A stretch of DNA of 64,000 nucleotides from positions 4,724,882 through 4,788,881 of the forward strand of contig OZ020611.1 of assembly GCA_963971575.1 (NCBI GenBank), given 5' to 3'. Origin of the DNA: Liopterus haemorrhoidalis. Lineage: Eukaryota > Arthropoda > Insecta > Coleoptera > Dytiscidae. The stretch's first letter is position 1. Each line of letters starts with the position of its first letter. The notes under the pieces were generated by a model that did no database searches, was not told the DNA's origin, and saw nothing but the letters and a program-made list of their open reading frames with translations. The translations under genes were made by a program, and so were the position numbers. Shown piece after piece: positions 34,366 to 46,653 of the stretch.

Positions 34366-35567
34366 TTTAGAATCATCACAGTTTTTTTTTATATAAAAAA
34401 ATGTACGGTCTTGATTGTATCATTAGTTTTGATCTTATAGCTATTTATCTTTCACCCAAATTTTGCAAAATAAACTCTTTTGAAAGAAAATACTAAGGTA
34501 AAAAAAATTATAACTAAAAATTGGTTAGAGATAAGGACTTCCGGTTTGAATTTTTCGAATTATCATAATTTTATAAACTTAGAAAAAAATTAGGGCTATA
34601 ATTTGTTCGGTAGTTTTCACTATACGATTATATATATTTCATCTTAATTTTAGAAAAATTTAAATTTTGAGTGTCTGTATCTCAAAAACTAATAAAGATG
34701 AAGACCTCCGTTTGGAAATTTTGGATTTCTTGCTCCCTAATTACCCTTAGGGCACATTTTGAACAAAATCCCAAAATTTTTTTTTTTTTATTTTCGACTT
34801 TTTTTTTGAAAATTTTCTAGAATTTTAAAAATTCATATTTTAAAAACGGTTAAAGATATTGACCTGCGGTTATTTTTTTTGAATTCCTTATACCTTGTTT
34901 AGCCTAGAAATAAATTGGGGCATTAATACAACTCGTCATTTTAGTTTTATAAGTCTTAAAGTAAAATCCTTGAAAATGGCCAAAAACTGAAAAAAATCAT
35001 AAGGGGTATACCTTAAAAAAATCGCAATTTTCGAGCAAATATTTTTTGGTTCCAAATTGACTCAAATTTGGCTCACATATGTATTTTAAGCCTTAGATCA
35101 AGAAAATTTGGTCCATTTTAGACTACAGGCAAAAGTTTTGGCAAAAAAAAAGTTATGGGCAAAAAACTTCTTCAAAAAGGTCATAGCTCAAGATAGAATT
35201 TTTAAAATATTTTTCCCAGAATCCTCGGCTCAGAATTAGTACAAAAACTTATTTTAGTCCAAATCGGAAAATAAAAATTTTTCAAGAAAAATAATTTTTT
35301 TGCCCAAATTTTTTTGTCTTGGATTTTGCTAAAAATTTCCCTAAATATGTATTTTGGGCCGTAGATTACGAAAAAAGTATCCATTTAAGTCTTTAACCAA
35401 TAGTATTTCTTATTTTAAAAAAAATCGTTACTCAGAAACTATAAAAGCAGGAATTTTTTAAATATTTTTCCCATCATCCTCGACCCAATATTAGTCCAAA
35501 AATTTATTTTGGTCAAAATCGAAAAATAACATTTTTTCAAAAAAACATTTTTTTCCCTAAGAGTAGT
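34366..35567. repeat. AT-rich diverged tandem duplication
   Basis: Segments around 35085-35320 and 35350-35570 align as two copies about 255 bp apart. Each has a TTTTTAAATATTTTTCCCA-type block, ATCCTCG and TTAGTCCAAA. The rest is A/T-rich without coding content. Confidence 0.5.
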
Positions 35568-36610
35568 GGCGCACCCAGGTCAGAATATATTTTATATACT
35601 CATGAAGTATTATATCTTTTTGATACTAATACTCATTATATTTTACTATTCTAGCCTAGTACTAACAGCAATGGCAAACGTCCAAATTAACGGTGTCCGC
35701 AATAATATGTCAAATTTTCCTTTTGTCATTTAGATTTTGGCTGCCAACATGAAACTTGAAATAACTACGAAGCTTGTTACAATTTGAGAAAATTAAAATC
35801 AAGTTTAGTCCCTCTGCAACATAGTAAACAGAGTAAACAGAAAAAGATAAAATAGATATGAGTAAAAACAAAAATCTTTAGTGCCTCATTGTATTAATCT
35901 GTTAATATGAGTAGTATTAATAAAAAAAAATTTTAAATGGAATATTTTTTATTTTATTGTCTTGAACAGAGAACAAAATATCGTTCCTGTTTCCGTGCTT
36001 TGAAAAGTACTGGTAATATGGTTATTTTCCTTTCGTTTTTGGTTTGTTCTCATCCTTGATAAAAATTGAATAAAAGAGTCGGGAGTCGATAGCTTTTTCC
36101 GACTCCCGACTCCAACTTCGACTCCCTATCTATGGTTTTACATCGACTTTTAGAGTACATCTAGTTTTAAAATTTCTAGAGTTAGAAATTAAAAAAATTA
36201 TTTTAAAATGAAAAACCAAATATTTCAATGTGATTCCGAGATTTTGTTGACCAGCCTTCGTAGTTATAACGGAAGCCAATATAGTTAAAATTGCACAAAT
36301 CAAAGATTTACCAAGATGGTCAATAAATCACGTAGTTATTTGCTCTGAAAATATATAATGCCTGTATCGTGCGGATAGAAATGTTTGTTCGAAAAATATA
36401 ATTATATTTGACAGGAACAAAAAATACAAGAGAAAATCACGGCTCAACGTGCCTCGCTCTATAAGCACACAGCACACCACTACACCAGCACTTTCACTAT
36501 TATTTTAACAAACATAGAAAGCAAAACAAAATAAATATTATTATATGTCATTAAGTAAAGCATCTATAATTATTTGTATTATATATTACGTAAGACGATG
36601 TGTTTATGTA
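35568..36610. other. Unassigned interval with a perfect hairpin
   Basis: Mostly AT-rich. At 36076-36112 the arms GAGTCGGGAGTCG and CGACTCCCGACTC pair perfectly over 13 bp around an 11-nt loop; this is probably a folded GACTCC-type simple repeat. Confidence 0.5.
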
Positions 36611-37526
36611 CAAGGTGTCTCAAAAGAAATTTTATATTTATTTAGCTTACTGCGTGAACGCAACGTATCCGAGGGGCGCGGGGGTTATGTCAATCGGTAG
36701 CCTGGCTCTTGGGAATTCAGTCACTATGGAGCGTTTCTCGGGAGCAGACCGCGCGTTATGCGTGCGAGAGTTTTACAAAAACGGTGATTCGGCGACTGTA
36801 GCGCGTAGAAAATTCTGCAGTATTCGAGGTTTTCGCCACTTAAATGATGCGCCAAGCATTCCTCTCATTCGACATTGGGTTAAAAAGTTTGAAGAGACTG
36901 GTACAACGCTGGATAAATCAAAATCCGGACGACCTAGGTCATCAAGAACGGTAGAAAACGTGGAGAATGTTAATCAGTCTGTTCGTGACGACCCGAACCT
37001 TTCAATTCGGAAGCGCGCAAGTGCTTTAAATGTGAATAGATCATCATTACATCGCATTATGCACAAAGACCTAAAGCTGCACCCCTACAAAATTCAATTG
37101 GTGCAAGAATTAAAGCCCCAAGATGCCAGTCAGAGGCTTAATTCTCAGGCAAATTGATCTCCCGGAGAGGTGACATAAATTGGCCTCCACGCAGTCCAGA
37201 TTTAACCCCTATGGACTTTTTCCTATGGGGTTATCTTAAATCTAAAGTTTACGCCAATAAACCGACTTCACTGGCGCATTTGAAAGAAAATATCCGTCAC
37301 GAAATGGCAGCCATCCCTGAGTCCACCTGCCGAGACGTCATAAGTAATTTTACTGTTCGATTAAATGAGTGCCGAGAACGCGAGGGTCTACATTTAGACG
37401 ATATTATTTTTAAGAAATAAATCCCCAAAAAGTGTATTTTAATAATTAATAAACATTTTTTCTATATACGGCTTACTTTTTTTTTAATCGATCCACTAAA
37501 TATAAAATTTCTTTTGAGACACCTTG
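36611..37526 (+). mobile_element. Internally deleted DD41D-like mariner
   Basis: Same TIRs as the 32690 element (CAAGGTGTCTCAAAAGAAAT and its inverse) and TA on both sides (36609-36610 and 37527-37528). 916 bp: about 394 bp are missing between the QRLN codons and LISRRGD, removing the first and second catalytic residues. Outside the deletion it is nearly identical to its sibling. The first frame stops at NSQAN just after the junction; the second (37154-37420) resumes ISRRGDINWPPRSPDL to the normal end IIFKK. Confidence 0.95.
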
Positions 37527-38621
37527 TATATACAATATCTGCCAGTCAAGTGGTTTATCCGCGGACTCGTGCAGCTCAATTACTCTGCCTATGATTGTTA
37601 TACAGTCATGTGCGTAAAAATAGCAGTATCAGAAAAATATTAGTATAAATACAAAAAAAAAACTTGGTTTAAGTAATAACAAAGCCAAAATTTTACTGAT
37701 ATATTATATTTTAAGAACAACTTTATTATTTTGATAAAAAGAAAGTATTTTTGTCGATTCATTAAAAAAATATATATAGTATTTGTAAAAATATTCTCAT
37801 TACGCTGTTCATAAATATAGCAGTACACTTCATAAAATAAATAAAACTCATTATAATATTAAATATTCTTTATTATTTCTGTATTATTTGGTTCCATGAC
37901 ATTTTTTTCGTATTACTTCTACACTTCTTCTCGGCATAGAACCAAAATAGCTACAGGCATTTCTCCAAGGGAAGAGATTTCCGAGCTGTTTCAATTTCTC
38001 TCCATAATTCTTCTTTGTAAGCAGGTTTTGAAGAAGATATTTCAATTTTTACGTCAACCCACAAGTTCACTATTGAATTTAAGTCCAGAGATTGAGCTGG
38101 TCAATCCATAATAGTTAACCTATTTTCATTAAACCTATTTTTTGATTTGAGCGAGGTGTGCTTTAGGTCATTATATTGCATAAATATCCATTTTAAAGCA
38201 ACTACTGCAAGATACTGACATAAACATTCGCGACCATTATATATTTTATTCAGAAAATAGGGCCCATTCCGTTCCAAGAAAATTATCCCCATGCCATAAC
38301 ACTACAGCCGTCATGTTTTATTGTCTTTGTAGTGTACTTAGGATTGTACCTCGTGCATGGAGGCCTGCGTACTTGCTTTTGGCAGATACCAGGATTAAAT
38401 AAAACAATTTTTGTTTCATCAGACCAAAGAATATTGCATCTTTTTGACCCGGCCAAAGTTGGTGTTCTTTGGCAAATTCTATTTTCCCGTTGTCTCTTGT
38501 TTAACAGCAGAGTTTTTCTTGGTCTTCTAGCTTTCAGACTTGCTTTTATAAGGCGTTTTCTTAAAGTTGATGAAATCTTTATATATATATTACGATGAAA
38601 TTGGCAGGTCTAATTCGTTTC

Positions 38622-38670
38622 TAGGGTTTTGTAGGTATGACCAAAAAACCCTTATACCGTCATTTTGTCA

Positions 38671-38759
<89 letters not shown>

Positions 38760-39757
38760 TCGGTAAAAATTGTAGCCAAACGGCTAAACCCAGAGAGTTG
38801 AAATTTGGCATGCTTGTATAACTTTTTGACCCGCACATAGGAAAAATACTAAAACATCTAAAAAACATATCCCCCTAAAAATATAAACAAATATGTTCTC
38901 ATCGAAAAAAAAAATATTTTTTTAAAATTCTGAGTAGGGTATCAAATGAAAGCCCTTAGTACGTGGATTAACGATCAAAATTTAATTTTTTCAAAATAAA
39001 TTATTTTGAAGAGATTTTTGCCAAAATTGTGCAAAAAAAATTTGGTCCCACACCCTGTAGCCCAGATGGTTTAAACTAAAAACCTTAAAAAATTCGAAGT
39101 AATGTACACTGGTGTGAACCGGAATAGTACAACAGAAATTTTTTATCAGATTATGTTTTGGGAAAATAATGCATTTTTTGTGTTTTTAACCAAAATACGT
39201 TAAATATTTAATTCGCTATGTAACCCAGTAGATAAGCCAGTGCTCATAGCGATGTGCGTTTAGTCATTGGTTTTCTAATTTGCTAAACAGCAGGTAACTT
39301 GCGAACTTAGAGTTCGAATCCTGTCAGTTTTAAATTTTTTGTTTTTTTTTTTGAAGTTTTCTTTTGTTTAAATTAGTTTGTCAAAATTATAGTTATATTT
39401 TGGTAAATGTTGCATTTAATTTTTAAAAGCATAAATTTAATAACCAGTGGGAAGTGTTGAAATTATAATTTAAAGCTATGTTTGAAGTATACGAAATCAG
39501 AGGGCGGGGCTAATGATTTAAGCAACCAATAGAAGCCATAGGCGCAATTTCCAAAATCGTAATGAACCTTGCTATGTAAAAAAAATACTATACATATTTA
39601 GAAACTTAAATAATGGTATTAGGCATTTGAATTAAAATTCATAAAAAAATATTTTGACATAAAATTTGGTTTGGCATCCCAAATAATCATCATTCAGTTA
39701 CTAAATACCTGCAAAACCCTGAAATGTGTGAAAATTCACACTTCACATCAATTTTTT
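38622..39757 (+). repeat. Family A copy, complete, inside Tc1 transposase
   Basis: Complete head, long (TCTG)n (38672-38760), conserved body, tRNA-like module beta, tail and 3' hairpin end. It is inserted in the Tc1 transposase frame between the codons for TSTQIK and the second helix-turn-helix. No flanking duplication longer than T/A-rich bases is evident, as expected for Helentron-type insertion. Confidence 0.9.
39225..39335 (+). repeat. tRNA-like module, type beta
   Basis: B-box match GAGTTCGAATCC is perfect; the A-box side is weak. The same type recurs at 51900-52000. Confidence 0.5.
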
Positions 39758-40362
39758 ATTTGTGTAGAAGTACGAAAAGGGTTTAATTTTGCATACCCTA
39801 CAATTTTTCTAACTGTTGTCGGCGAAGTTTTGGATATCCGACCCCGATTTACAGGTTCTAGAGTCCACTTTTTGGCATTAGATATCATTTTAGCGGAGCA
39901 TCCTAGCACATTCTGAATAAATTTAGAAGTTTTACAGGAAATCAACATTTGTAAAATCAACACACGTTTCTCCTATGTGCAATGTTTAGCCCTACCCAGT
40001 TTTACTAAAAAATAAGAAAGATATTTAATATTTTCCGTGGTTTTAAATATAAAATCAACTTACTTTTCAATATACTCAAAAATTTATTAAATAATAAAAC
40101 TCTTTGGTTAGCTAGTTTAGTAAAACATGAGAAAACTTGTGGACACTGCTATTTTTACGAACACTAGAAAAATGATGTTTTTGGTTTGTTTAAGGGGCAA
40201 CTTACATATTTATTTAAAAAATTCAATGCTGCCAGCTTAAATATATTATAGACTTATTATATATAATATATATGTAATGCATCTACATAAATAAATAACT
40301 TATAAAATAAATACAATTTTACCATTTGCATTAAACCACTGCTATTTTTACGCACATGATTG

Positions 40363-41045
40363 TATGTGAAAGGATGTACACGGTTTTGGACTATTTTTTA
40401 TTTTTATGGAAATGTTTTGCGAGTTTTTAATATGAACGTCCTCTGACATTTTAATCATTAAATTATTGTTTGCAGAATCCTTACTCTCCTAGTTTAAAAG
40501 TCCCTAGTCCCTTCTTAGTTTAAAAAGTAATTTCTGAAGTATCCAGCGTCCTATTTAAATGGTAGAAATAAATTGTTTGTCGTTGGAATTTTGAAATAAA
40601 ATAGTTAGGGTTAAGCTAATAGAAAGAGTTAATCCGCGGAAATGGTTGTACAGACCCGCACACGTATTCGCATAACAGAATAACGTTCTCTCTTTTTCAT
40701 TCCAGGGCACTGGACTACTACAATTCAACGATTATAGTTATTACTGGAAGGGAGAGTTTCCGGCCGCCGCATTTCTACAGAACTGGACTTAACAACTATT
40801 CACTACCTGGAGACAAAACTCATGACTGTGTTCGACACAATGTATTCTGATTGTATCGAGCAAGAAATGATAGGCAAATGACTAAGTAAAAAAATATGAT
40901 ATGATGAAATAGGATATATGATGAAGATAAAAAGAACAGAACAGTAAAGAGGATCTAGAAAGAAAGGTCATTCGTTAGCCCATCAAATATCACAAAAGGT
41001 ATGAGTATTGGTATAGAAAATATCTATAAAATACCGACACTCATA
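40363..41045. other. Mostly unassigned; contains a possible exon
   Basis: AT-rich apart from the segment at about 40690-40860. Confidence 0.4.
40706..40792 (+). other. Possible host terminal exon (weak)
   Basis: A pyrimidine-rich tract ending in TTTTTCATTCCAG (splice-acceptor-like, AG at 40704-40705) is followed by 28 open codons, with motif LLQFNDYSYYWKGEFPA and a TAA stop. Base composition is richer in GC than the surroundings. No donor exon, poly-A signal or family match was found, so this is speculative. Confidence 0.2.
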
Positions 41046-42187
41046 GTCGGATTGCTGATAGGTGACTGTTACATGTATGTATCAAGTAGTGTATTGATAT
41101 AATAATCTAGTTACCATTTTTCAGCGATTTTAAAAATGTTTTTTGTTATTTGTCTTAGCTGTCAGTGTTTGTTAATAATATTAATTAATAGACCTTGCGG
41201 CCAATTATTAAATTCACAAACTTTAATTTTAAATCTGTCGGAATATTTTAATTCCGAAAAAGAGAACAATGTGCCACTTATTTCTCTATCTTGTGTCCAT
41301 CAAAGAGTAGCAGCTGCCTTAAAGATTTCGGAATCAACAATTTGTAGAATTATAAAATGTAATAAATCTGAACTTCCCACTAACAAAATCAAGAGAAAAC
41401 GAAGGAAATTAAAATCTGAACCAGTTTATTTTATTGATACATTGGCACAAACGTATGGTCATGAAGTACTAAGATTACCTCCTTTTCACTGCCATTTTAA
41501 CAACATTGAACTAATTTGGGGTATAACAAAAAATTATTATGATAGACATATAGGTCAAAACGGATAACGAAGTTTTAAAATTTGAAACTTGGGCAAAATT
41601 TGTTAAAAAAAATCGAAAATTTAATAAATGAATGGTGGGAAAGGGAAAGGATTATGGATACTATTAATCCAATAATAATAAATACAAGAAATGACAGCGA
41701 TAGTTCAGATGACGACGATATCATGCATTACAGTGACTAATTTTTTTAAATAAAAATAAACATTTAAATACAACTTGTAGCAATATCTTATATGAATAAA
41801 TATATTTTTACTTAATATTTTATTACTTTGTACTTAGGGGAAACAAAAATTTAATTTAATTAAACAACAAATTATAATCCAAAATTTACGTACGAGTATA
41901 AGTTTTTCCTTATTTATAATTATTACCTTAAAATTAATAATTTTGTTTGTTTGAGTACTGCTGTGAATTTATTTTTGTGGTCTAATTAGTAAAGATATCT
42001 CCGAATCATGCCGTTTCTTTTTAATGTTTTGTTTTTTATTAAAATAAATTGGAAGGTTAGTTGTCAACTTGCGTCACTATACGTTACTATGGGTATGCAA
42101 ATAATTATAATGATATAGACAGAGAAAGCATATAGTATTGTATATCGATACTTTTAGCAACGAACAGTCACCTATCTGCAAGCCGAC
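41046..42187 (+). mobile_element. IS630-related element with 28-bp TIRs
   Basis: Left end GTCGGATTGCTGATAGGTGA and the inverted right end TCACCTATCTGCAAGCCGAC agree with two mismatches across ~26 bp. TA flanks both ends (41044-41045, 42188-42189). 1142 bp with a broken transposase. Confidence 0.9.
41136..41741 (+). pseudogene. IS630-related transposase, core deleted
   Basis: The first part has VHQRVAAALKISESTICRII (helix-turn-helix) and a basic KRKRRKLK linker. It then jumps to LRLPPFHCHFNNIELIWGI, the third catalytic block with its Glu, and KNYYDRHIG. A later frame reads EWWERERIMDTINP and ends in an acidic tail SDSSDDDDIMHYSD before TAA at 41741. The stretch with the first two catalytic Asp residues is missing and there is at least one frameshift after 41565. 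This architecture belongs to a DDE_3-type lineage different from the mariners in this window. Confidence 0.8.
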
Positions 42188-42268
42188 TATAGCAAAGCTA
42201 TATGTTTGAAAAATAGTATGCGTTAAGCGTCACATGTCATGTAGTGTAAAATGATTTAGCTTCGTACG

Positions 42269-42523
42269 CAGAGCCGCAGTAAGGGGGGCGCCGGAGGGGG
42301 CGACGGACCCTAGCGCACTGGAAAAGCAAAGGGCGCAAGGAAAAGGGCGCCGATGAGCTTAACTAACGGGCGCCACATTGCGAAAGCAAGGATCTTTTTT
42401 TTTGCTCTTCACTTGGATTTTGGTAGGTGAGGACCTTTTTATTGCTTATCACTTACATTTATTTGCCAAGGGCGCCAAAACGCAGTTTTGCCCCTAGCGC
42501 AAGATTTCCTTACTGCGGCTCTG
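42269..42523. mobile_element. hAT-type MITE (255 bp)
   Basis: Ends CAGAGCCGCAGTAAGG and CCTTACTGCGGCTCTG are perfectly inverted. Flanks TTCGTACG and TTTGTACG form an 8-bp duplication with one mismatch. The interior is G/C-rich near the left end and T-rich in the middle. No ORF. Confidence 0.9.
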
Positions 42524-42884
42524 TTTGTACGTCTGATTAAATTTTGTTTTAAAGCTGATCTTTCTTGACCAAAGAAACATTGAAAATGGTACAGTAGGCT
42601 TACGGAAATAAAATTTTGGACCTATCTAATGTCTCAAGTACCACCTCCAATTTCTTAATGGGAGATAGTCTATATAAGTTGGGTCATCCCACATCAAGGT
42701 TGTTGCTAAGTTGATAAAACAATCTAAAAATCACACGATGATATGAGAATATTCAAACATTCCTAAAGCGTCGTACTTCGCATTCTTTATTTTCTCTAAG
42801 ATTTAAGAAAAAGGTAGTTGAGTGTCCATTTTGTACTACATGCCTTGAGAGCTCAAAGCATGTGCTAATGTTTGCCACCATCAT

Positions 42885-42962
42885 CATAAACATCATTAAC
42901 ATCAACATCATCATCTTCAACATCATAATCATCATCATTATCATCATCAACATCATTAACTT
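42885..42962 (+). repeat. (ATC)n microsatellite
   Basis: CATCAT/AACATC units, about 78 bp, at the 3' end of the LINE remnant. Confidence 0.9.
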
Positions 42963-43640
42963 CGTCAGCCAAGTCGGCTGTCTTGGTCTCCACTGTATTA
43001 ATTTTCGGGTCCAACGAGTAACTTTGGTTAATGTGGACTACCCAGCTTCATTTTAGTTGACATATTCTTGTGACATCAGTCACTTTTGATGTATTGCGGA
43101 ACAATTCGTTTCTCTTTTTGTCTAGTAGATTAATGCCTACCATACATCTTTCCATGGCTCTTTGTGCTACCTACAACTTGCTAATGATGTTTTTATTAAA
43201 AGCCTATGTCTCAGTATCGTAGGCAAGCACTAATAAGATACACTGATAAAAAAATTGAGTGTTGAGTATTTCAGAGTTAAAATATATTTCATGTTAAGGA
43301 ATGACACCCATCCCTGTGATATTCGTCTTTATTGATCTACCTTAAGACTTTCTTTTGAGAGACGTATTTCTCGACCTCGATATACAAACGAGTATACTCT
43401 TTTTACATAATCTAGAATTAGAAGTTCCGGTTCTTGACGTGGTAGTACATCAATGGACAGGTATTTTGACTTGCCTAAGTTTCTCATAGCTTTTTACAAT
43501 TAAAACAATGTCGTCTGTGAAACTTAGATAGTTCAGTTGCTCGCCATCTATTGGAATAACTTTGTCAGACCAGTCGAGTGCTTTAAACATATCTTAAAGT
43601 GCGAGAGTAAACAGTTTTGGAGAAAATACATAGCTTTGCC
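42885..43640 (-). pseudogene. RTE-like LINE RT and tail, decayed
   Basis: Minus strand from 43640: SPKLFTLAL, a stop, DMFKALDWSDKVIPIDGEQL, then LSFTDDIVLI. This is the RT active-site region with FTDD in place of FADD. Further on lies a degenerate tail with FNKNIISKL, VAQRAMERCMVGINLLDKKR and KVTDVTRICQLK. The 3' side runs into an (ATC)n tract (42885-42962). Several stops and frameshifts. Distinct from the two short RTE-like tails at 5436 and 22815. Confidence 0.75.
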
Positions 43641-44353
43641 TCAGACTTCGACTAATTTTTAAAAAATATCACCACATTTTTTCGCCTATCTTAGTCACCC
43701 AATTTGTCTCCGGGTTAATTTTTGTTTCAAATGTTAAAAATAAATTTGAAAGGACATCATATGTCAATGTTCCATCCATCCAATGAGTTGTAACCAGCTA
43801 ATTAAAGAAAATCAAACAAAACAAATTATGTACTTCTCTCCAAAAACTGTACAGCCGAGTTAATTTTTCTATACAGTAAATCCTTGTTATCACCGTATTT
43901 TTGTGGTGTTGGTATTACGCGGTTGTAAAATTATTTAAAAAAATAGCGTAGCAATGGGTGCGTTTTGTTGGTGGCTGGTTAGAATTACTAGAATTGATGC
44001 GCAAGAACACGACAATTTTGTTCGTGAAGTAAATAAACATGGAATGACATTTGTATGGAGGTTAAGTTTGCATGGTTGTAGAACAAATAACGAACATATT
44101 TCAGCTAAATGGATAAACTAAATAATAAATGCAGAATAAGAAAAGTTTATAATTGAAGCAAATATTCTAGAACGTAATGTTTTAGAACGAGTAATTGAAT
44201 TGTATATATATATTTTAAGTTTAGATTTATCAATGCTGTATGCAAATCATATAGGTATATATTTATGTTAGGACACAAAATGAGAAAATACCTAAAAGTG
44301 AAAATTATTTTGAAGCTGTAATACCAAAATTTAATATTTTTAAATGCACTAGA
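43641..44353. other. Unassigned interval
   Basis: AT-rich. A CAGTAAATCCTTGTTATCAC motif at about 43874 resembles a pogo-type terminus, but no partner was found. Confidence 0.35.
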
Positions 44354-44701
44354 CAGCGTTTCCCAAAGTGTGGGTCGCGACCCGGCACTGGGTCGCAGAA
44401 AAATTTTGCCGGATCGCGAAAAAAATTGTAAAAACACAAAAAAGATTTTTTTTGTACATATTATTTTTTTTACGTCAGTTAATCACTAGAATAGTGTGTG
44501 TTTGTGCTCTTTATTACTATACTATATTCTTTATTACTATACTATACTCTTTATTACTATATATTAATCTTTATTACTATAAAGCTACCGCTTTAAAATA
44601 AAATTTGTTAGGTAAATAAATGTTTTTTTTTTCGTAAGGTGGGTCGCGAATAATTTTGAAACCTCGTACCGGGTCGCGGTCAAAAAAGTTTGGGAACCGC
44701 T
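44354..44701. mobile_element. hAT-type MITE (348 bp) with exact TSD
   Basis: Starts CAGCGTTTCCCAAA and ends TTTGGGAACCGCT, with GGGTCGCG motifs just inside both ends. The 8-bp sequence GCACTAGA is repeated exactly at 44346-44353 and 44702-44709. A small internal tandem of CTTTATTACTATACTATA (about 44508-44580). Confidence 0.92.
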
Positions 44702-45639
44702 GCACTAGAACATTTAAAAACCAAATGAAAACAACTGATTTCAAATATTACTTTTCATCCCCACCACACTCATTCATTCCAGTCGTTCGACCTCGAGTCA
44801 TCGAATGAGTAGAATGAATAGAATGAGACTGTATAGTCGCAACAAAACGCGTATTCTGATTAAACCGAAACCAGAATTGGCACAACAAAACGCACCCATT
44901 GAACAGCAGTATCCGATTTTCGCTGGAATGTGCTCCTAGTACTTCGTACGTCTCATATTTGATTGGCCACTATCACCCCTTCCTATGTGTTCCGACAAGT
45001 TGGACGGAACGTAGCCCCATGTATAACAAGTGATAACTACACATGCCAATGGGTCAGTTTTTGAATAAAATGAGCGTTTTGTTTTTCTATTTTGTATTTT
45101 TGATACTGTATACATATACAGATATCATCAGAAATATTTTAACGAAAATTTATTAAATTTTAAACATTTTAAAAAATGTAATCTGAAAAAATTTTCTCCT
45201 TTCTTTAGTTGAGTTCAACCCTGTACAAGTCCGAGGTAGTCCATTGTTCTGTCGCCGAAACACATACTGTTTTGATTGCTGAACCTTTCGCCGGCCGTTT
45301 CATTCCAGGCTTTTACCTCCGGGATGTGTTACGGCCTATTTAAACTCGACACAATGCCCTAGTCTACTAATTATAAATACCTACCAGCACCAGCACCACC
45401 TCTCAACTTAATTACCTAAGGAATTCCAACGTTGTTATTGCTAAAAATGAACGAAAATCAAAATAAACTTTTACACTTTCTCATTAAGTTCATTTCCAAA
45501 TGGTCTTAGCAGCTATATTCAAATAATTTGGAAACTGTCTTCTGGATTTCGTTAATATTCTATTATATATTTACCAATTATACTAATATCTAAAACAATT
45601 GGCTCGCGGGCCAAAGATGTATCGTGAGCGATTTAATAT
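44702..45639. other. Unassigned interval
   Basis: No recognisable genes or repeats. Confidence 0.4.
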
Positions 45640-45776
45640 GGGCCGGTTTCCGAAAGCTGAGTTAACTATAACCAAAGGGTCAGAAAATGGTTGCTATGGT
45701 TACTTATGGGATTGTTATATTGTAACCGAGTTTAACCAAATGGTTAAACTCGGGTTAGCTCTCAGAAACCGGACCT
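45640..45776. mobile_element. Short MITE with nested palindromes
   Basis: Ends GGGCCGGTTTCCGAAAGCT and AGCTCTCAGAAACCGGACC are inverted with few mismatches. Inside, CCGAGTTTAACCA and TGGTTAAACTCGG (45726-45753) form a perfect 13-bp palindrome. The termini look PIF/Harbinger-like, but the target duplication is unclear. Confidence 0.7.
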
Positions 45777-45958
45777 AAGAGTTTTCACTGGTTTATTTGA
45801 CATAGGACCGGTAATTCCGCCTTGCTGTTATCTATAAGAATAACTATCAATGGGATAATATTATCCTCTTGATAGTCACTAGGATAAATTGCTTTCTGTA
45901 TTTAGCAAAAAATTAATATTTCTTTGGCGAGTTGTAATTTTTGAATGTTTTACCTTCA

Positions 45959-46596
45959 TTTTTACCGACCGCCAACATATATAAGGGAGGTATTGTGATC
46001 ATACCGATTTTGCCATTTCGAGATTTCGATGGATCTCCACGAATTGAGGTCCCTACATAACGTTTTGACTATTTTTAGCATGATGTCTGTGGTCTGCCTG
46101 TCCGTCCGTCTGTCCGTCTATCCGTCTGTCCGTCCGTCCGTCTGTCTGTCTGTGTACACGTGCAGAGCAAATTTGTCTAAAAAGATTTTTATGAAACTTC
46201 ATATTTAAGTTTCTGCCATCAATGGCACGAGTTGATCAACTTTTGGTTGACAAAAATCGGTTGACTAGAAATGGGAGTTTACTCGTGTCGATTTTAAGAT
46301 TTTTGCGAATATTTAGCAACAGAAAAATATTTCGAAAAAAATCATTTAACAAAAGTTGCTATAAATGAAATAACTAATTATTTGAGACGTTTTTTGATAA
46401 AACGAAAAATTTATGTAAAATTTTTCGAAATTTCTCAATTTTTTCATACTTATATGTAACGTTTCCATGGTCATGATAAATAATATCTCTGTTAGAAAAT
46501 ATTAGGCCAAGTTATTTCTACTCTGCTGCTAGAATGTATTTTATACAAGTACTTTATGATGGTGGTCGGTCCTGTGGTGGCCACAGCTGATTTTTT
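45959..46596 (+). repeat. Family B copy (B3), complete
   Basis: 5' subTIR ACCGACCGCCA (45964-45974), microsatellite (46085-46153), conserved body, 3' subTIR TGGTGGTCGGT (one mismatch) and the CTGTGG/CCACAG hairpin. Confidence 0.9.
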
Positions 46597-46653
46597 ACCT
46601 ATATTTTCACAGTAAATTGGCCTTCGCAAGAAAATTTTAGTTCAGATAAATAT

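Larger units (their letters stand above)
37980..39960 (-). pseudogene. Tc1-like transposase, broken and split by family A
   Basis: Minus strand, N-terminus first. 39960-39757: KTSKFIQNVLGCSAKMISN, then GRISKTSPTTVRKIVGYAK and NPFRTSTQI (first helix-turn-helix and linker). Then the A insertion. 38600-38330: STLRKRLIKASLKARRPRKT (second helix-turn-helix). 38290-37980: IFMQYNDLKHTSLKSKN, the second catalytic block with Asp replaced by Tyr (codon 38173-38175), and PAQSLDLNSIVNLWVDVK, the third block with Glu replaced by Val. Several stops and frameshifts. Catalytically dead on two counts. Confidence 0.85.
37603..40362 (-). mobile_element. Tc1-like element with nested family A insertion
   Basis: The TIR CAGTCATGTGCGTAAAAATA at 37603 is inverted at 40362 with one mismatch, and TA flanks both ends. 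A second, internal copy of the terminal motif lies about 200 bp inside each end (GTTCATAAATATAGCAGT near 37805; ACTGCTATTTTTACGAAC near 40147), the IR/DR arrangement of Tc1-like elements. Family A occupies 38622-39757. Subtracting it leaves about 1.62 kb, a normal Tc1 size. Confidence 0.9.

Noticed and set aside
36076..36112. Perfect 13-bp hairpin as a terminator or ncRNA
   Set aside because: It is a fold of a GACTCC-type simple repeat and has no transcript context.
42753..43056. Met/Ile-rich ORFs
   Set aside because: Products of the (ATC)n microsatellite.
43874..43895. pogo-type terminus
   Set aside because: Single short match without a partner end or transposase.
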